Assembly: GCF_000002985.6 (NCBI RefSeq)
Contig: NC_003279.8
Span: 6,758,001-6,822,000, forward strand
Direction of reading: 5' to 3'
Source of the DNA: Caenorhabditis elegans
Lineage: Eukaryota > Nematoda > Chromadorea > Rhabditida > Rhabditidae
DNA length: 64,000 nt
Shown: one piece after another, positions 44,332 through 56,529 of the stretch
How the letters are laid out: every line of letters starts with the position of its first letter
Numbering within the stretch: position 1 is the first letter of the stretch
Translations under genes and position numbers: made by a program
The notes under the pieces: model-generated
Database searches by the model: none
The model's input: the letters and a program-made list of their open reading frames with translations, nothing else
What the model was told of the DNA's origin: nothing

Positions 44332-46795
44332 ATGTCTGGAATTCGAACATTTCTTGTCTATTTCGAGTTGGAAAAATGTATTGGAGAACTGGCAGAGCCC
44401 AGATGTTTACAGGTTAATTGGATTTTTAATTAAAAAAAATTTAAATATCTTTGATGCCACAAATCTGAAAAATACTAAATTGTTCAACTTTGGAAATGTA
44501 TTTTTCTCGTTTTTTCGAACTTCTTACAAATTTTGAGTAACTCAAGATCTGAGCACGATATTTAAAAAAATTAATTTAATATTTGTGGCACGCTTTCGAA
44601 CATTTATTGAGAAACAGTGCAAATTTTATGTTTTCCAGCTTCCTGAGCATTTGTGGCGATTTTGGGATATTCTCATTGCCGAATTGAAGTCTGAAATTCC
44701 AGAAATTCGGAATAATTTCAAATTAAAATATAACGACGTTGACGGCGCGATATTAAAAGTTCGCGGAGCTGATGACTTTGAAAAATTCTCGGAGAGACTG
44801 GAAAATACCGATGAGAACGAGGAAATTGTATTAATACTCGAAAATATTTCGTCAAAAAATGATGAATCTTCTGGAAACTCTCAAAACGTTAGAATATTTC
44901 CATCAGAATTGCAACGTGGCAAATATGTGGGCAACGGAATGCATGCAACAGTGAGAATGTGAGATCCCATAATGACAACTTGACATTACTTTTATGCCAA
45001 TTTTTCTTTTGAATTAGTGTAATACTTCGGAAAAAAGGCTATAAAGTAGTGCGAAACAGGAAACTGTATTGACGAATTTTTTTTGAATTTAGGGCACTTC
45101 ACGAAAAAACACAAAAATGGTATGTAATCAAGACGATTTTGTCACAAAATACCGATAAAACGGAATATGAGAAAGAAATTCTCGCGTATGAAGAGGTAAC
45201 ATGATTTTTATTAAGATTTTCAACTAGTAAACGTTTTTAAAATAATTTTTTGCACACTTGGACAGATATTTTCTCTTAAAGCTTATTAAATATTTAAATA
45301 TGAGAAAATTTTTTTAAACTGAAAATTCAAATGTGTATCGGATGGTAAATCTCATAAACGAAGCTGTGATACGATAACAGGTAAGGTTTTGAATTTTTAA
45401 AAGAAATGTTTCTGTTTTCAAATTTTATAAACTTGAGCAATAAATACATTTTGGTTCAAAAATAATTTTCCGAAAATTGATAAAACCTATTTATGATTTT
45501 CTATTTTTATTATTCTCAAACAATTATCGATGATTTTTAAAGTGAACAAATGTGAAAAATTGTAGAAAACATTTTGAAAATTATTTCAGATAAATTCAGT
45601 TTTATATCTAAATAATTTCAGTGTTCACAATCCGATTACGTAGTTGGTTATCATGGTTGTGAAGTGAGCAGTATAAAGAAAGAACTTGTGCTTGAATATA
45701 TGGATAAAGGAGATTTTCGACCATTTGGTATTCTACCGTTTTCTGTTCATCAAAGTGTTGCACTTTCACTTATTCGTGCAATTCGACATGTTTGGAATAG
45801 TGGACCGGGTTATATTCATCGTGATATAAAACCGGAGAATATTCTTGTAAATTCACAAGGATATGTCAAGATTTGTGATTTTGGAGCAGCTAAGGTGAGC
45901 ATTAGTTAATTTTTATTTTTGATTTAAACTCGTATTGAACTGTATTTCCAGAGAATTGACAATACATACAGGATAGCATCATCGGCAGCAGGTACACAAA
46001 TGTATCAAGCACCTGAACAACAGATGGGACAAGATTATAGGTACGAATTTTTTCAGATTAGTTTCCTCTATTTTCCATCAATAGAGCATGTTCAAACATT
46101 TTATCTGTTGACGCAATATTTTCATTTCTTATAAAAGTTGGTATTTAGATAGATTAGCTATGACTAATGTGGTTAAAACGTTAAGTGTTAATCCAGCTTT
46201 AAGCAGCTAATAACAGGATCTCTAAAGCATATATGAATATTGCACATTGGAATATTTTCTTAAATTTAATTTTAACACTAATCACGAAATAAATTTTTAG
46301 CGAAAAAGTCGATATTTGGTGTTTCGGGCTCACACTTTGGGAATTTGCTATCGGTCCGAATCTGGAAGAATATCTCAATGGATTGTCATCTTATGAAGAG
46401 ATTACTGTAGAACCGATTGATGGTTTTCCAGAGTCATTGGCTGTTCTTATATCTAATTGGTATGCTTTTTCAAGTTTATTTGTCTTGGTTTAAAAAAAAA
46501 CATGTCTAGCCTCTATTCACATACCAATTTTGTCAAAATGTTTTTCCTGGTTCCAAAAACTAGCTGTTCTTTTTATTTTATTGCACTTTCGACGAGTTTT
46601 TATTATTTGTTAGTTGAAAGTTCTGTAGTTGAATGCCATTTAATGCAAATAATTTGAAATATTTTCAGTCTTCGTCGTCAACCATCGGCTCGTTGGAATG
46701 CTGATCAAATTGAACAAAGTGATTATCTACGAGATCTTCCTGAACCGAATCGTCAAAGTGTTGCTAATTTTGTGAATAACTATTACCAACGGTAG
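44332..46795 (+). CDS. Protein kinase with N-terminal PB1-like domain
   Basis: Seven exons (44332-44412, 44639-44958, 45093-45195, 45622-45894, 45952-46040, 46301-46459, 46669-46795) give 383 residues. The N-terminal ~110 residues ([36 protein letters not shown]) have the strand-helix pattern of a PB1 domain. The kinase domain has G-loop [19 protein letters not shown]-type YVIK lysine, catalytic loop [14 protein letters not shown], a metal-binding CDFGAAK, activation-segment end [10 protein letters not shown] and subdomain [16 protein letters not shown]. All catalytic residues are present. A PB1 plus kinase layout recalls MAP2K5 and MAP3K2/3, but the RDIKPEN and DFGAAK motifs are not typical of MAP2K5, so substrate and pathway are unknown. 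The C-terminus stops soon after subdomain XI. Confidence 0.83.
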
Positions 46796-47066
46796 AAAAC
46801 AGTTTATTTTGTTTAAGTTCACTCTCTTCTACAAAATAAAAAATTTTTGGATCAAAAAAAGTATTTGGACGAACGGTTGGTGGGATTTTTTGGTGGAAGG
46901 ATGGACTGAAAATTCGGGGAAAAAGGACAGGAAAAGTTGAGGAAAACCGTTGAAAATGTGTGAGAAATTGTGTGCGAGAAATGAATGGTGTTTTAGTCAA
47001 CCGGGAAGATGAGAGCCAGCGAGGAATATTTTTAGAATTAAAATTATGATTTAGAGCTAATTATTC

Positions 47067-50000
47067 TTAAAAGAATCTCAATCGTCTAGTGGCTCTTTCA
47101 TTAAGAATTGTTGCAATTTCTGCTATCCTTTGACGTAGTTCAATTTCATCTTGTTCTTCTGCAGCGGCTTCGATAAGTGCTTCTTCTGGCACAAAGATTA
47201 CCTGAAAGTTTTAAATATAGATTCAGATATTACGGAAACAAAAATTTTTCGAATTTCGAAAGTCGACACGGTCGCTAGTCGTTTAATGAATTACTGCAGT
47301 TTTCGCTACGAGATATTTTGCGCAATACGCAGTCTCAGAATTTTGTGTTCCAGTATATCAGTTTTGTAGCCCAATTTTTCCAAAACCTAGTTAAATTATT
47401 CTAATTACCTCTTGATTTTCTTCAAATTGTTCCGGTAGATCATTTTCATCATAAGCCTCAAATACTGGAACGGAACGACGATCACGTGGCATGTATTCAA
47501 TTGGTTGGGTTACTGTAACAAGGAGCGGATATCAAATATAAAAATCAAATGAACTTACAATATTCTGGTAATTCAATAACTTCGTAAGCTTCAACTGATT
47601 CTGGATTGTATTGATCAATTTCATTTTGTACGATTTCCGCGAGAACTGCCAGTTGATCATCACTTAGATCTGCAAGAAAAATTGGAACTTTTCAGAAATT
47701 GTTTTTCATTTTTCAACTTAATCTGCAAAAGAAAACATTAGAATATTTTTCCTTGTTCTTGTTGTTTTTCCAGCAAAAAAAAAGACAATTTCCTAATGAT
47801 TCCATTCAGAATGTTTTCATGTTATCTCTTCTTTTGTTGAATTGGATTTATTTTTTTATGAGTCAGATTTTTGAATAAGGTGGTAGATTTGTTTTTCTCT
47901 CGAGATAACTTAATGATGATGATTCAAGTTTTATTCATATTTCTGAATAAAAATACCAAAAACTTTAGCTGAATTGGACCATTTTGGGTCTCACCAAGAT
48001 TAATTTAATTTACTTTTCCTAATTGAAGAAGTTGTGGGAAAATACTGTGGGAACAAGAAGAAAGATCAGAGAAAATAAATTTAATTAATGTAGCATTTTT
48101 ATAGACTCATATGACCAAGATTTATTTTTTTGCCCCCAAGTTACAAACAAAAACATTTGAAAATTGAAAATGTTGAAAAAACATGTTTCTTTTTTTTGCA
48201 AAACAAATTCAGCCAATTTTCAATAATCCCTCATTTGATGCTCGAGCGGAGCATGCTCTCCAAAAATGAAAAAAAGAGAATATTAGGCTCAAATAGAAAT
48301 CTCACGCACATAATCTTCGTCCCTTTATCTTGCTCATTTTGCTTTAAGTGCACTCACTCATTTTATGTTTCTATGTATTCTCTGCGTCTCCACGAAACAA
48401 AAACTGTTTCAAACGATACTTCTGGAAATTGCTGTCAAGCCAAATATCCGGAGGGTATTCAGTAAGAGATCATCAAAAGAAAAATGAAGAAGAGATAGAG
48501 AAATGATGGATTATTTGAGGAAAAAGAATATGAATATTATGTGAATTATTTACATTTTGAACTCTAGAACCTTAAGTTTTTTTTGATTCAGAATTTCAAA
48601 ATTTTGTCCTGATGGATTTTATTGAAGTTTTACCCACTCTCAGAAATACTATACACTTGAACTAGTGAGTTTTCTCAAACTTTATAAATTCTTATCTTGT
48701 TTTTCTTTCATATTCATCGTAAACCGAAACTGCATAATTTAATAACGAACTCCTTCCAAAAGTACTACTCAATTATATTAGTCCTTTCAACCAATTTTCA
48801 GAGACAAATCTCATTTCCCGAAGAATAATTTATTTATCTGCTCTCAATTTTGCCTATTAACTATACTTGGCTGAACAGCTGATTTTTGGCTTTCTGAATT
48901 TTAAATGAAAAAAGCAAAAGAGAAAACCCTCTGAAATCCTGAAGTCCCAAACCCAAAAAAAAACTAATTTTCGTGAGAATTCTTGGAATTTTCAAATGGA
49001 AACGAAATTCGAGCTTTTGGTTTTCAAACACAAAGACACAAAATTTAAAAAAATCACTTTTTTTAATTGTCTTACACTGAAATATGGGAAAAAGTTATTT
49101 AATAAAATTGCAAAAAAACACTGGTTTTGGATCAAGAATTCTAAAAATCGTTGGGCAAAAAATTATAATTGGGAAACGTGATACTTTGAATCTAATATTC
49201 AGATTGAACAAACTTGAAAAAACTAACCAAAAAGTTGCTCACGGAGCACATCTTCTTCTGTTCCCAGAACAGACGAATCATCGGGAATTTCGTCGAGAAT
49301 CACGTTTCGTTTTCCACGTCGAAGAGCTTTTGGTGTTGGCACTGAAATACAAATACTTGAAATTGGAAAAGTTTCAAAAAACTTTTAAACAGTAATGTTT
49401 GGGTAATACGATTCATTTTCTAAAATTTAAAGCAAATTCCCGTAATTAGTTTCCACAAAAATGCAGAAAAGGGGCGAAAGTGATGCCTGCCTGCGCTTAC
49501 AATTAAGCAGAAATGTGTGAGGTACCTTTCGAAAAAAATTTCCAAAAAGAAAATTCCACTAAAAACGAAATCTAATCTAAATAGTACTTCTAAACCCGTA
49601 TACTTACCGTATCCTTTTGTCTTGGAACTCGATGATTTTGTGCTTTTTACTGTTGCTCCTTTTGTGGACTCCTGAAAATTGAATATTTGAAACTTTGTTG
49701 ATTGATATTTTCAATTTTTCATAGTCCAACAATTTCAAGTAATAGCTAATTAAAGTTATTGAGAAAAAAGATCATAAAGTTCCTTTGGTTGGTCAGTGCT
49801 CATTGGCATTTTTCTATTTCTCCCTCCCTCACTCTCTTTTTACAGCAAAAATAATTGAATTTCTTGGGATAAAGTCATTCATATATATATATATAAAGGT
49901 CTGATATACACATTCATTACTCGAATTGAGGGGGGAAATAGAGAATATAAAGAATCCAACCAGATGGGGACCCTTGAACCATTGAAAAACAAGAATAAAG

Positions 50001-52309
50001 CATGACCAAAACAATGAGTTTTCGTGGAGATTTCACAATGGAATTGGGTAATGAAATTTATGAAGGTTTTTATATTGGAAATACTATTTCGGATTTTGAA
50101 AAATAACTTAACAGGTTCAATTTCAGATGAAAAAATCTTTGACAAAAAACGTTAAACTCTAGTTATTTTTTTAAAGTTTTCGTGTCACTCCCTCAAAAAC
50201 TTCAAACTCTTGTTAGAAAGTTTCTTTATGTTCAATTTAATTTCTCTCCATTTCTTCGAATGCCCTTTTTCCATGTTTTTCTTCCATTTTCCATTTCTCA
50301 AGAACCCCTTATTCATTCCCCATATGAAACCGGAAAACAAGAGTTAGTATTTCAACAAAAAAGTTGTTCGAAAATAGAAGAGTTCCGAAAGAAGCCATAA
50401 ATATTTGATTTATAACCAGAGTTTTAGTAGTTTAATACAAAAATGAAATCCCCTCAAAAAAATTGATGCTGATTAATTTATGAGATAAGCCGAATGGAAA
50501 TTGCTAAAAACAAAAAGAGTTTTTGATACAAAAAAAGGTTTCCAATTTCTGAATTAATGTATTAAATATCATATTGAAATTGGTCTTTCACTTGTGGGAT
50601 TCTTGATCTTAATCCGTTTTACTAAGCAAAATTTGTAAAAAATTGTTCCAAAAAAAAAAAGCTCGATGCAAACACGGATATAGAACCATGATGTGGGTGG
50701 AGCCTGTAACTAGGCCCGCCCCCATATTGATTTTTTCGCACATTACTTAGATTTCTCTTTTAATTATCAACTTGCTTTCTCTGTACCTATTAGTTTTTGC
50801 TTCAGTAGGAAATTAGAAAAACTAATTAAAATTTTTTTGAATATTGAGAAATAATTTTTGGGAGAAAAAGTCCAATGGTTTAAACTTAAGAGATCACCTG
50901 CTCAAACAAGACATACTTCCGGTCAAAAGGAAGTGTAACCTTTCAAACATTGAAATCAAATGGATAAATGTTTGTGTATTGCTTTAATAGGAAACCATTT
51001 ATAATAAATATATTTCTTTCCTGAAAGTGCTCGAAAATGAAAGAATCAAGTTTCAAAACTACATAAAAATGTGTCAAATATCTTTTCTTGAAGAGAGAAA
51101 AGAATGAAATTTGAGAATAGCTTTTCATGGGATTTCTTCGATGACCTCAATTAGAAGGGCTCTTTGACGATCTCAGATAAAAGTATAGGCAAATCATGTT
51201 CCAGAAGTTTGTTTTAGAAATAATTCAGAAATGTATTACTTTGAACACAGTAGACTACTCATCTGGGTTATTTGAACATTTAAAGTTACATGTAATATAT
51301 TTAGTTTAGCATAAAAATTATTACAATAACCCACTCCAAAAATTCCGAACAATGTTTTGGTAAATTGGCAAATTAAGATATTGATTTTTTTGTCGACTTC
51401 TAAAATTATGAAATCAGAACTAATAAATTATTAATGTTTTTCTTGTAATAATTCGTTAGAAAACATTAAACCCTGATGTGTGTCATTATCTATATACGTC
51501 AACCATGAGACTATGAGCGGAAATATTATCATTTTCAAAAATGTATCAAGTCATGCCACGTCATTTGAGTTGCTTGAGCTGGGTCAAAATGACTTATTCT
51601 TTTTTTTTTTTGAATATAAGTGTTTTATTGTAGCTCAAAAATCAGAAATTTCAAACGAAAAAAGTGTAGTTTTAGAATAAGAAAAATAATCAGAAAATAT
51701 TTGATTATTGTTGTCAAGATGATAATTGTTTTTCGTGTAGTCAGGCCAGGTGGGAAAATTAGTATTCGATTTAAGGAAATTGTATTGAATTCTAGAACAC
51801 TCCCTGGCTATACAATCAGGTACTACCAAGAAAGTTGTCAATTCTTGGATACAAATAGGATGATGATTAATGTATGTTTATCTGATAAAATGATAAGATT
51901 GGGGAAATTCTTTAAAAATGAAATTGCCTCGATTAGTATTGTTCATAAATATTTGATTTTTTTAATCGTTTTGTAATTATCTTTGATTTTTGCAAAAAAA
52001 AAAACGCATCTCTTTAAACTTTTGGAATAAGAAAAAAAAATCATATAATTGTCATTTCTAGTATTAAAAAATTTTACCCGGTTAAGATTTTTGCAGTTTC
52101 AATTCCTATTCGTGAAATCAAAATTCCAACATTTCAGAACTTTTTGGTATATCGAACGACAGAGAAGATACATCAAGTGAACATGTCCTCTGGGACTCTA
52201 GATTTTTTTTAAATAAAAAAGAACTTACCAATGGAGCAGCCTCAACCATTGCAACTGATAAAAGTGCAACGGCAAGTAGCGACTGTGTTACAATTGAGGA
52301 CATTGTCAT
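47067..52309 (-). CDS. Secreted acidic precursor with basic cleavage sites (function unknown)
   Basis: Six exons (52229-52309, 49608-49671, 49228-49341, 47559-47669, 47409-47512, 47067-47201) give 202 residues. The first exon encodes a clean signal peptide (SLLAVALLSVAMVEA then APL). Residues 28-48 are S/T/K-rich; RRGKR lies at 56-60; after it the chain is strongly acidic (LDEIPDDSSVLGTEEDV, DLSDDQLAVLAEIVQNEIDQ); RDRR is at 133-136; RR is at 197-198, leaving LRFF at the C-terminus. Signal peptide, dibasic sites and acidic spacers suggest a prohormone or granin-like secretory protein. I do not recognise the family. Intron 1 is ~2.6 kb and intron 3 ~1.6 kb, long for this locus. No Gly-Lys-Arg amidation site follows an RF, so it is not a standard FLP precursor. 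Confidence 0.72.
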
Positions 52310-54701
52310 GATGGAAAGATCCGAATTGAGAAGACACGTTTAGCGTATTGAAAACGGAGAAGTAGTCGCCCTTCCCTTTGCTGCTTCTGACCAGCTCAGT
52401 TTTTTTTCGACGGCGTCTGAAATGATAGAGTATGGAGACAGCAGACACATTGGCCACGCCTTCTTTTCAATATCGTTGAGTGCTCTTGGCTTTTTGCGCA
52501 TGTGTGCTCTACACGACGCCTTCTAGAGCCAAAAGATTAGAGGATTAGAGAAACGAGACAATATTGAAGAATAGACTAAGAAGAGAAGAGACGTAGAGAA
52601 TTAAAGAACAGGGATGGAGAAGGAGAAGCCTTAATTGTTTCATGCTCCAAAAGAGATGGATCGGATGAGTAGTTGACTGAAATTGGAATAAAGAGATAGA
52701 GGGACGACGGACACTGCTGGACACAAAAAATGGACGAAATAAATTAGGTTGTACAGCTTTAAAGTTCCCAAAGGGATATTAAGACACACAACGTTCAGTA
52801 GGATCCAAAACAATTTTTTGTCGAATCAAGCACAAAGTACAGCTCGTTACAGTATACTATAGTTTGCAAAAATTGCAGGGAAAAACTTCAGACACGGCTC
52901 ATATTTTCTTGTTTAACGAAAAAAAAAAGGCATCAATATTTTAACACAAAGTTATAAAAATAACCACTGAAACAGTTCCCAGTCCACAGTAAATTAGAAC
53001 TCTTTAAGATTGCAATTTTGTGTCGAAAATTATTTTTTGTCAAACAAACCAGGAGCCTGTATAACGTAATTTTTCCGAAATCTGCACCAGCGGGGGGGGG
53101 GGGGGCGGATTCAGTAAATCCATTCATAATAAATCAAATTGGCATAATACATAGATATCATGAACTCCGAGAACTTTTAGATTTTCGGTAACTGTCTGCA
53201 ATGGTTTATACAATTATTTGACATTTGTTTTTAACTCATATTATTGACGTACGTATGTACATTCTGAAATTATTAATTTTTGGAAAAGTCTATAATGGAG
53301 GTCGAATATTTCCAGTGAGCAGGTGTTGTTTGCCATAAGTTTTGCCAAAATAATGGTGTTTTTCAGCGTTACAGCAACCTTTTGAGTTTTTTGAAATTTT
53401 AATTGTCTTATTTAATTGCCCGTTTATTGTATAGATTGAAATATATGCTCCGACTTGAAAAAGGTGAATTTAGAAGCCAAAATCTTATTTAATTCGTATT
53501 TACAGGTGTTTTCATATTCCTTTTTCAAAACGGAAAACATGTAATCTTCTTGACGATTTTCTTTCATAATCGGAAATTTTGGAATCTACAATTTCTGGCG
53601 AACATCCAAAATATTCTTGTTATTCACGCTTGAATCTTTTTATATTTATTTAGGGAACACAACTTTGTGGTAGATAAATGATAGACTTGGGTGAATATAT
53701 ATTTTAAACATACAGTGCCATTCCATCCCATAAAAACAGCATATGATTCGTCGAGACCAGTTCGAAAATTTAATGAAAAAAAAAACTACAGTAACTGATT
53801 GTCGCAAATATCGCATGCATGCTCATGAGTGGTATTTTAAAAAAAGTAATATTCTAATACATATAATAGAAAAAAGTAATTTTTGTTGGCTGTGAGCGCG
53901 TAAAATCTCAATTTCCGTTTTCATTTTCAGTGAATCGGAAACCAGCATTCTAATCATAATGTTAATATCAATAAAACTTAGCTTGAAGCATAAAATACAA
54001 TTGTTTAAAGGAAAAGAGTATTAATGTGTCGGATATGGCATTATATATTTGATTGGATACTCGAGAGAAGGATAAACTTTTATTTTTTTTGCAGAATGAG
54101 GGAAAGGGAAAATATGACCTTTATTCTTTGTCGGTAAGGTTTTGTCGTGAAGAGGGGTTGTTTATAGATTCATCCGTTCCCGAATTTTTAATAAACCTGA
54201 ACATTTTTAGAAGTCAAATAAAAGAGAGATTGATGAATTATTGTTACATTCAATTAGCGGGAACAACTCTACACAAGGAAACATCGTAAAACCACATTTG
54301 AAATACCGCCAAAAGAACATGGAGTCTCGACACGAATGACACGCGCTGACGGATGGTACCGTACCATCTCTTCACTGCGTTCCACCGCAAAGCTGAAGTT
54401 TTTGTCTTTTGACAAATTTTTTTTGTTGTTTTTTTGCGAGTTTTTTTGCAGATAAAAGCGAAATTTTTGTTAACTTGTCGCTATTTCACTGAATAGTTCA
54501 TAAATTTTAGAACTTTGCACCTTTTATTTCAAGATATTATTCGGAATTATGTTTAAAATATCATAAATTTCCCAGAAACGTTTCAATCTTGCAAAATTTT
54601 AGCTGTTTCCTTTTTCGTGTTTTTGGATAAAAAGTTTTCGTATTCGTATTTTAAAGTATTTTCAGGTTTAACCTGCTGTCGAATAGTGGAACATTTTCTC
54701 A
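52310..54701. other. Divergent spacer upstream of the secreted-precursor gene and ulp-5
   Basis: No coding exon found. A run of 14 G lies at 53092-53105. Fragments of the dispersed palindrome (CGTCGAGACCAG near 53748; GAGTCTCGACACG near 54322) occur. The first ~250 bp after 52309 is GC-richer and probably the secreted-precursor promoter. Confidence 0.55.
53092..53105 (+). repeat. G14 homopolymer
   Basis: Fourteen consecutive G residues, a rare long G tract and a likely G-quadruplex former. Such tracts are deletion-prone in C. elegans lacking the DOG-1/FANCJ helicase. Confidence 0.9.
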
Positions 54702-56050
54702 ATGCCTCATCCTAAGCTCACTCCAAAATGCGAAGCACCCCCCGAAAAGGTGAGAACACAAAATTATCCTTAAAATTCAGATTTGTATAATTCTCAGAGA
54801 CTTGCACATTTGGAGATTAGATTCAAAGATCGCAGACATATCATTCCTCCATTATTTCATAATGGCTGGGTGGGACGAAATGAAGATCGAACTTTACTCA
54901 ACGACACAATCATTGAATTTTATATGTGTGATTGGATGCGTTTGGAAGTGTTCGATGAGGCTACGTAAGATATGAAAAACATTTTTATGAAATTAATGTT
55001 TTCATAATTACAGAAGAGCCAGTAGTCACGTCTTTCATTCATTCTTCTTACCGAAAATAAAGACTTGTTTTAAAGATTTTAAGGAGAATCCGCCACGGAG
55101 ATCAGAGGTTTGTAGATATTTCAAAGATTGAAAAACTTCAATGGCGATTTCATCAAATGATATGACATTTCAGCTCGCCAACCACTATAACAGATTCTTC
55201 CGCAGCAAAAATGATGCCGAAACGTTTCTCAAAAAAGATATTCTGCTAATCCCAGTTCATCTCGACAAACCGAAACATTGGTAAAATATTTTTAACCTTT
55301 ACAAATCTGAGAAAACTATTCGATATTTAAAAGTTCTAAATTTACTTCAAGTTCCATCTAATTGTTTATTTTTAGAGTTTCAAAGAGTTTGCAGGTTCCT
55401 CGTGATTGTGCATAATCCATCAGGCGCGGTTCGTCGAATTTCCGACGTCAATATACTTGACGCGACCAATAAAGTGAAGAGTAGACGATTGTCAAGACGG
55501 ATAACCGGTCATGTTAATTGTGATGAAAATGCCGGTGAATGTCGAATTATTATCATGGATAGCCTGGTTCATTCAAAAAAATACAGGTAAGCAAATATTT
55601 TAAACTGCTATGCATAAAATAAAATTCAGAGAAGTTATTGATAAGACCCATGATTCCACTTTTGATCACATTCGTCTTTGGCTCCTGATGTCCGCAGCTG
55701 CAACTGATGTTGATATGTTTTGCACGAGATTCCGGTTAATTGTATTTCTTGATATCCATCATATACCTAATAATAATTTCAGAAAAGTTGTGTGTCAGAA
55801 GCTTCCGCAACAAAAAAATTCAGTGGATTGTGGTATCTTTATGATGGCATTCGCAGAGTATTTTACAAAATACAATACTGCGTGGCAGGTACACAATACC
55901 AATTGTTTTCAGAAAAATGTTTATTTTTTACAGAGCCTGCCGACAGATGCTCTCGCTGATTTGAAGATGGACGACGATATCAAGTCGTTGTTGAATAGTG
56001 AAACGCCACGACAACGTCTTGATGAGCTATTTCAATCACTGAAAGCTTGA
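54702..56050 (+). CDS. ulp-5: SUMO-specific cysteine protease (C48 family)
   Basis: Eight exons (54702-54749, 54798-54964, 55014-55107, 55174-55280, 55395-55586, 55630-55734, 55783-55888, 55934-56050) give 311 residues. The Ulp1 fold triad is visible: His in LIPVHLDKPKHWFLVIV, Asp in IIIMDSLVHSKKY, Gln and Cys in LPQQKNSVDCGIFMM. An upstream LNDTIIEFYM segment matches the substrate-channel motif of the family (LND..I.FY). Little sequence lies outside the protease core, so targeting elements are few. Family members mature SUMO and remove it from substrates. The symbol is from the K02F2 locus arrangement next to teg-4 and ser-3. Confidence 0.9.
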
Positions 56051-56529
56051 TTTTTTCTAATAACACTGTAATTTTTCACTCTTTCCTTCCTTCCTTGTGT
56101 TGTTTTTGTTCAAATATGATTCGGGAACTTAATATCGAATCATGAAATTTCTGTTTTTGTTCTTTTTTCTGATTTCTGAAAACTAATTGCATGCCAAACT
56201 TCTTTTTTTTTCAAATTTTTGCTGTAAAATGAAAATTTTGTTGCCTTTATTCGTTGTATTTAATTAAATACAACATCCCCTGGTAGAAACCGTGCCATGT
56301 ATCTGCGAAAACGCGCGCCGCACATTGCGGTTCAAGCCACGCCCACTTTTCAAACGGCTCTGCTTTCGAATATTATTTTTAGATCTAATTTTTCTACACT
56401 TTTTACGACGGGAAAGGTTGAAATACATGGTTTTCGTATAATTCCAGTCTTGTGAACTTATGTCTCTTCAATATTTGCAACATCTCAATTTTTGTTCCAT
56501 GAATATATGTGTTTCAGCCGTGTTCCACA
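56051..56529. other. Spacer ulp-5 / teg-4
   Basis: 479 bp. It includes the ulp-5 3' UTR and a TTTCAG acceptor just before the teg-4 start, consistent with trans-splicing. The spacing is too wide for a typical SL2 operon. A GC-richer patch CGCGCGCCGCACATTGCGG lies near 56311. Confidence 0.45.

Noticed and set aside
56460-56529. Upstream ATG for teg-4
   Set aside because: It reads a different frame into exon 1, and a TTTCAG acceptor follows it. ATG 56530 gives MHLYNLTLQ, matching SF3B3.
56051-56529. ulp-5/teg-4 as an operon
   Set aside because: The ~480-bp gap is wider than the usual SL2 spacing and no U-rich element was evident; trans-splicing data would be needed.
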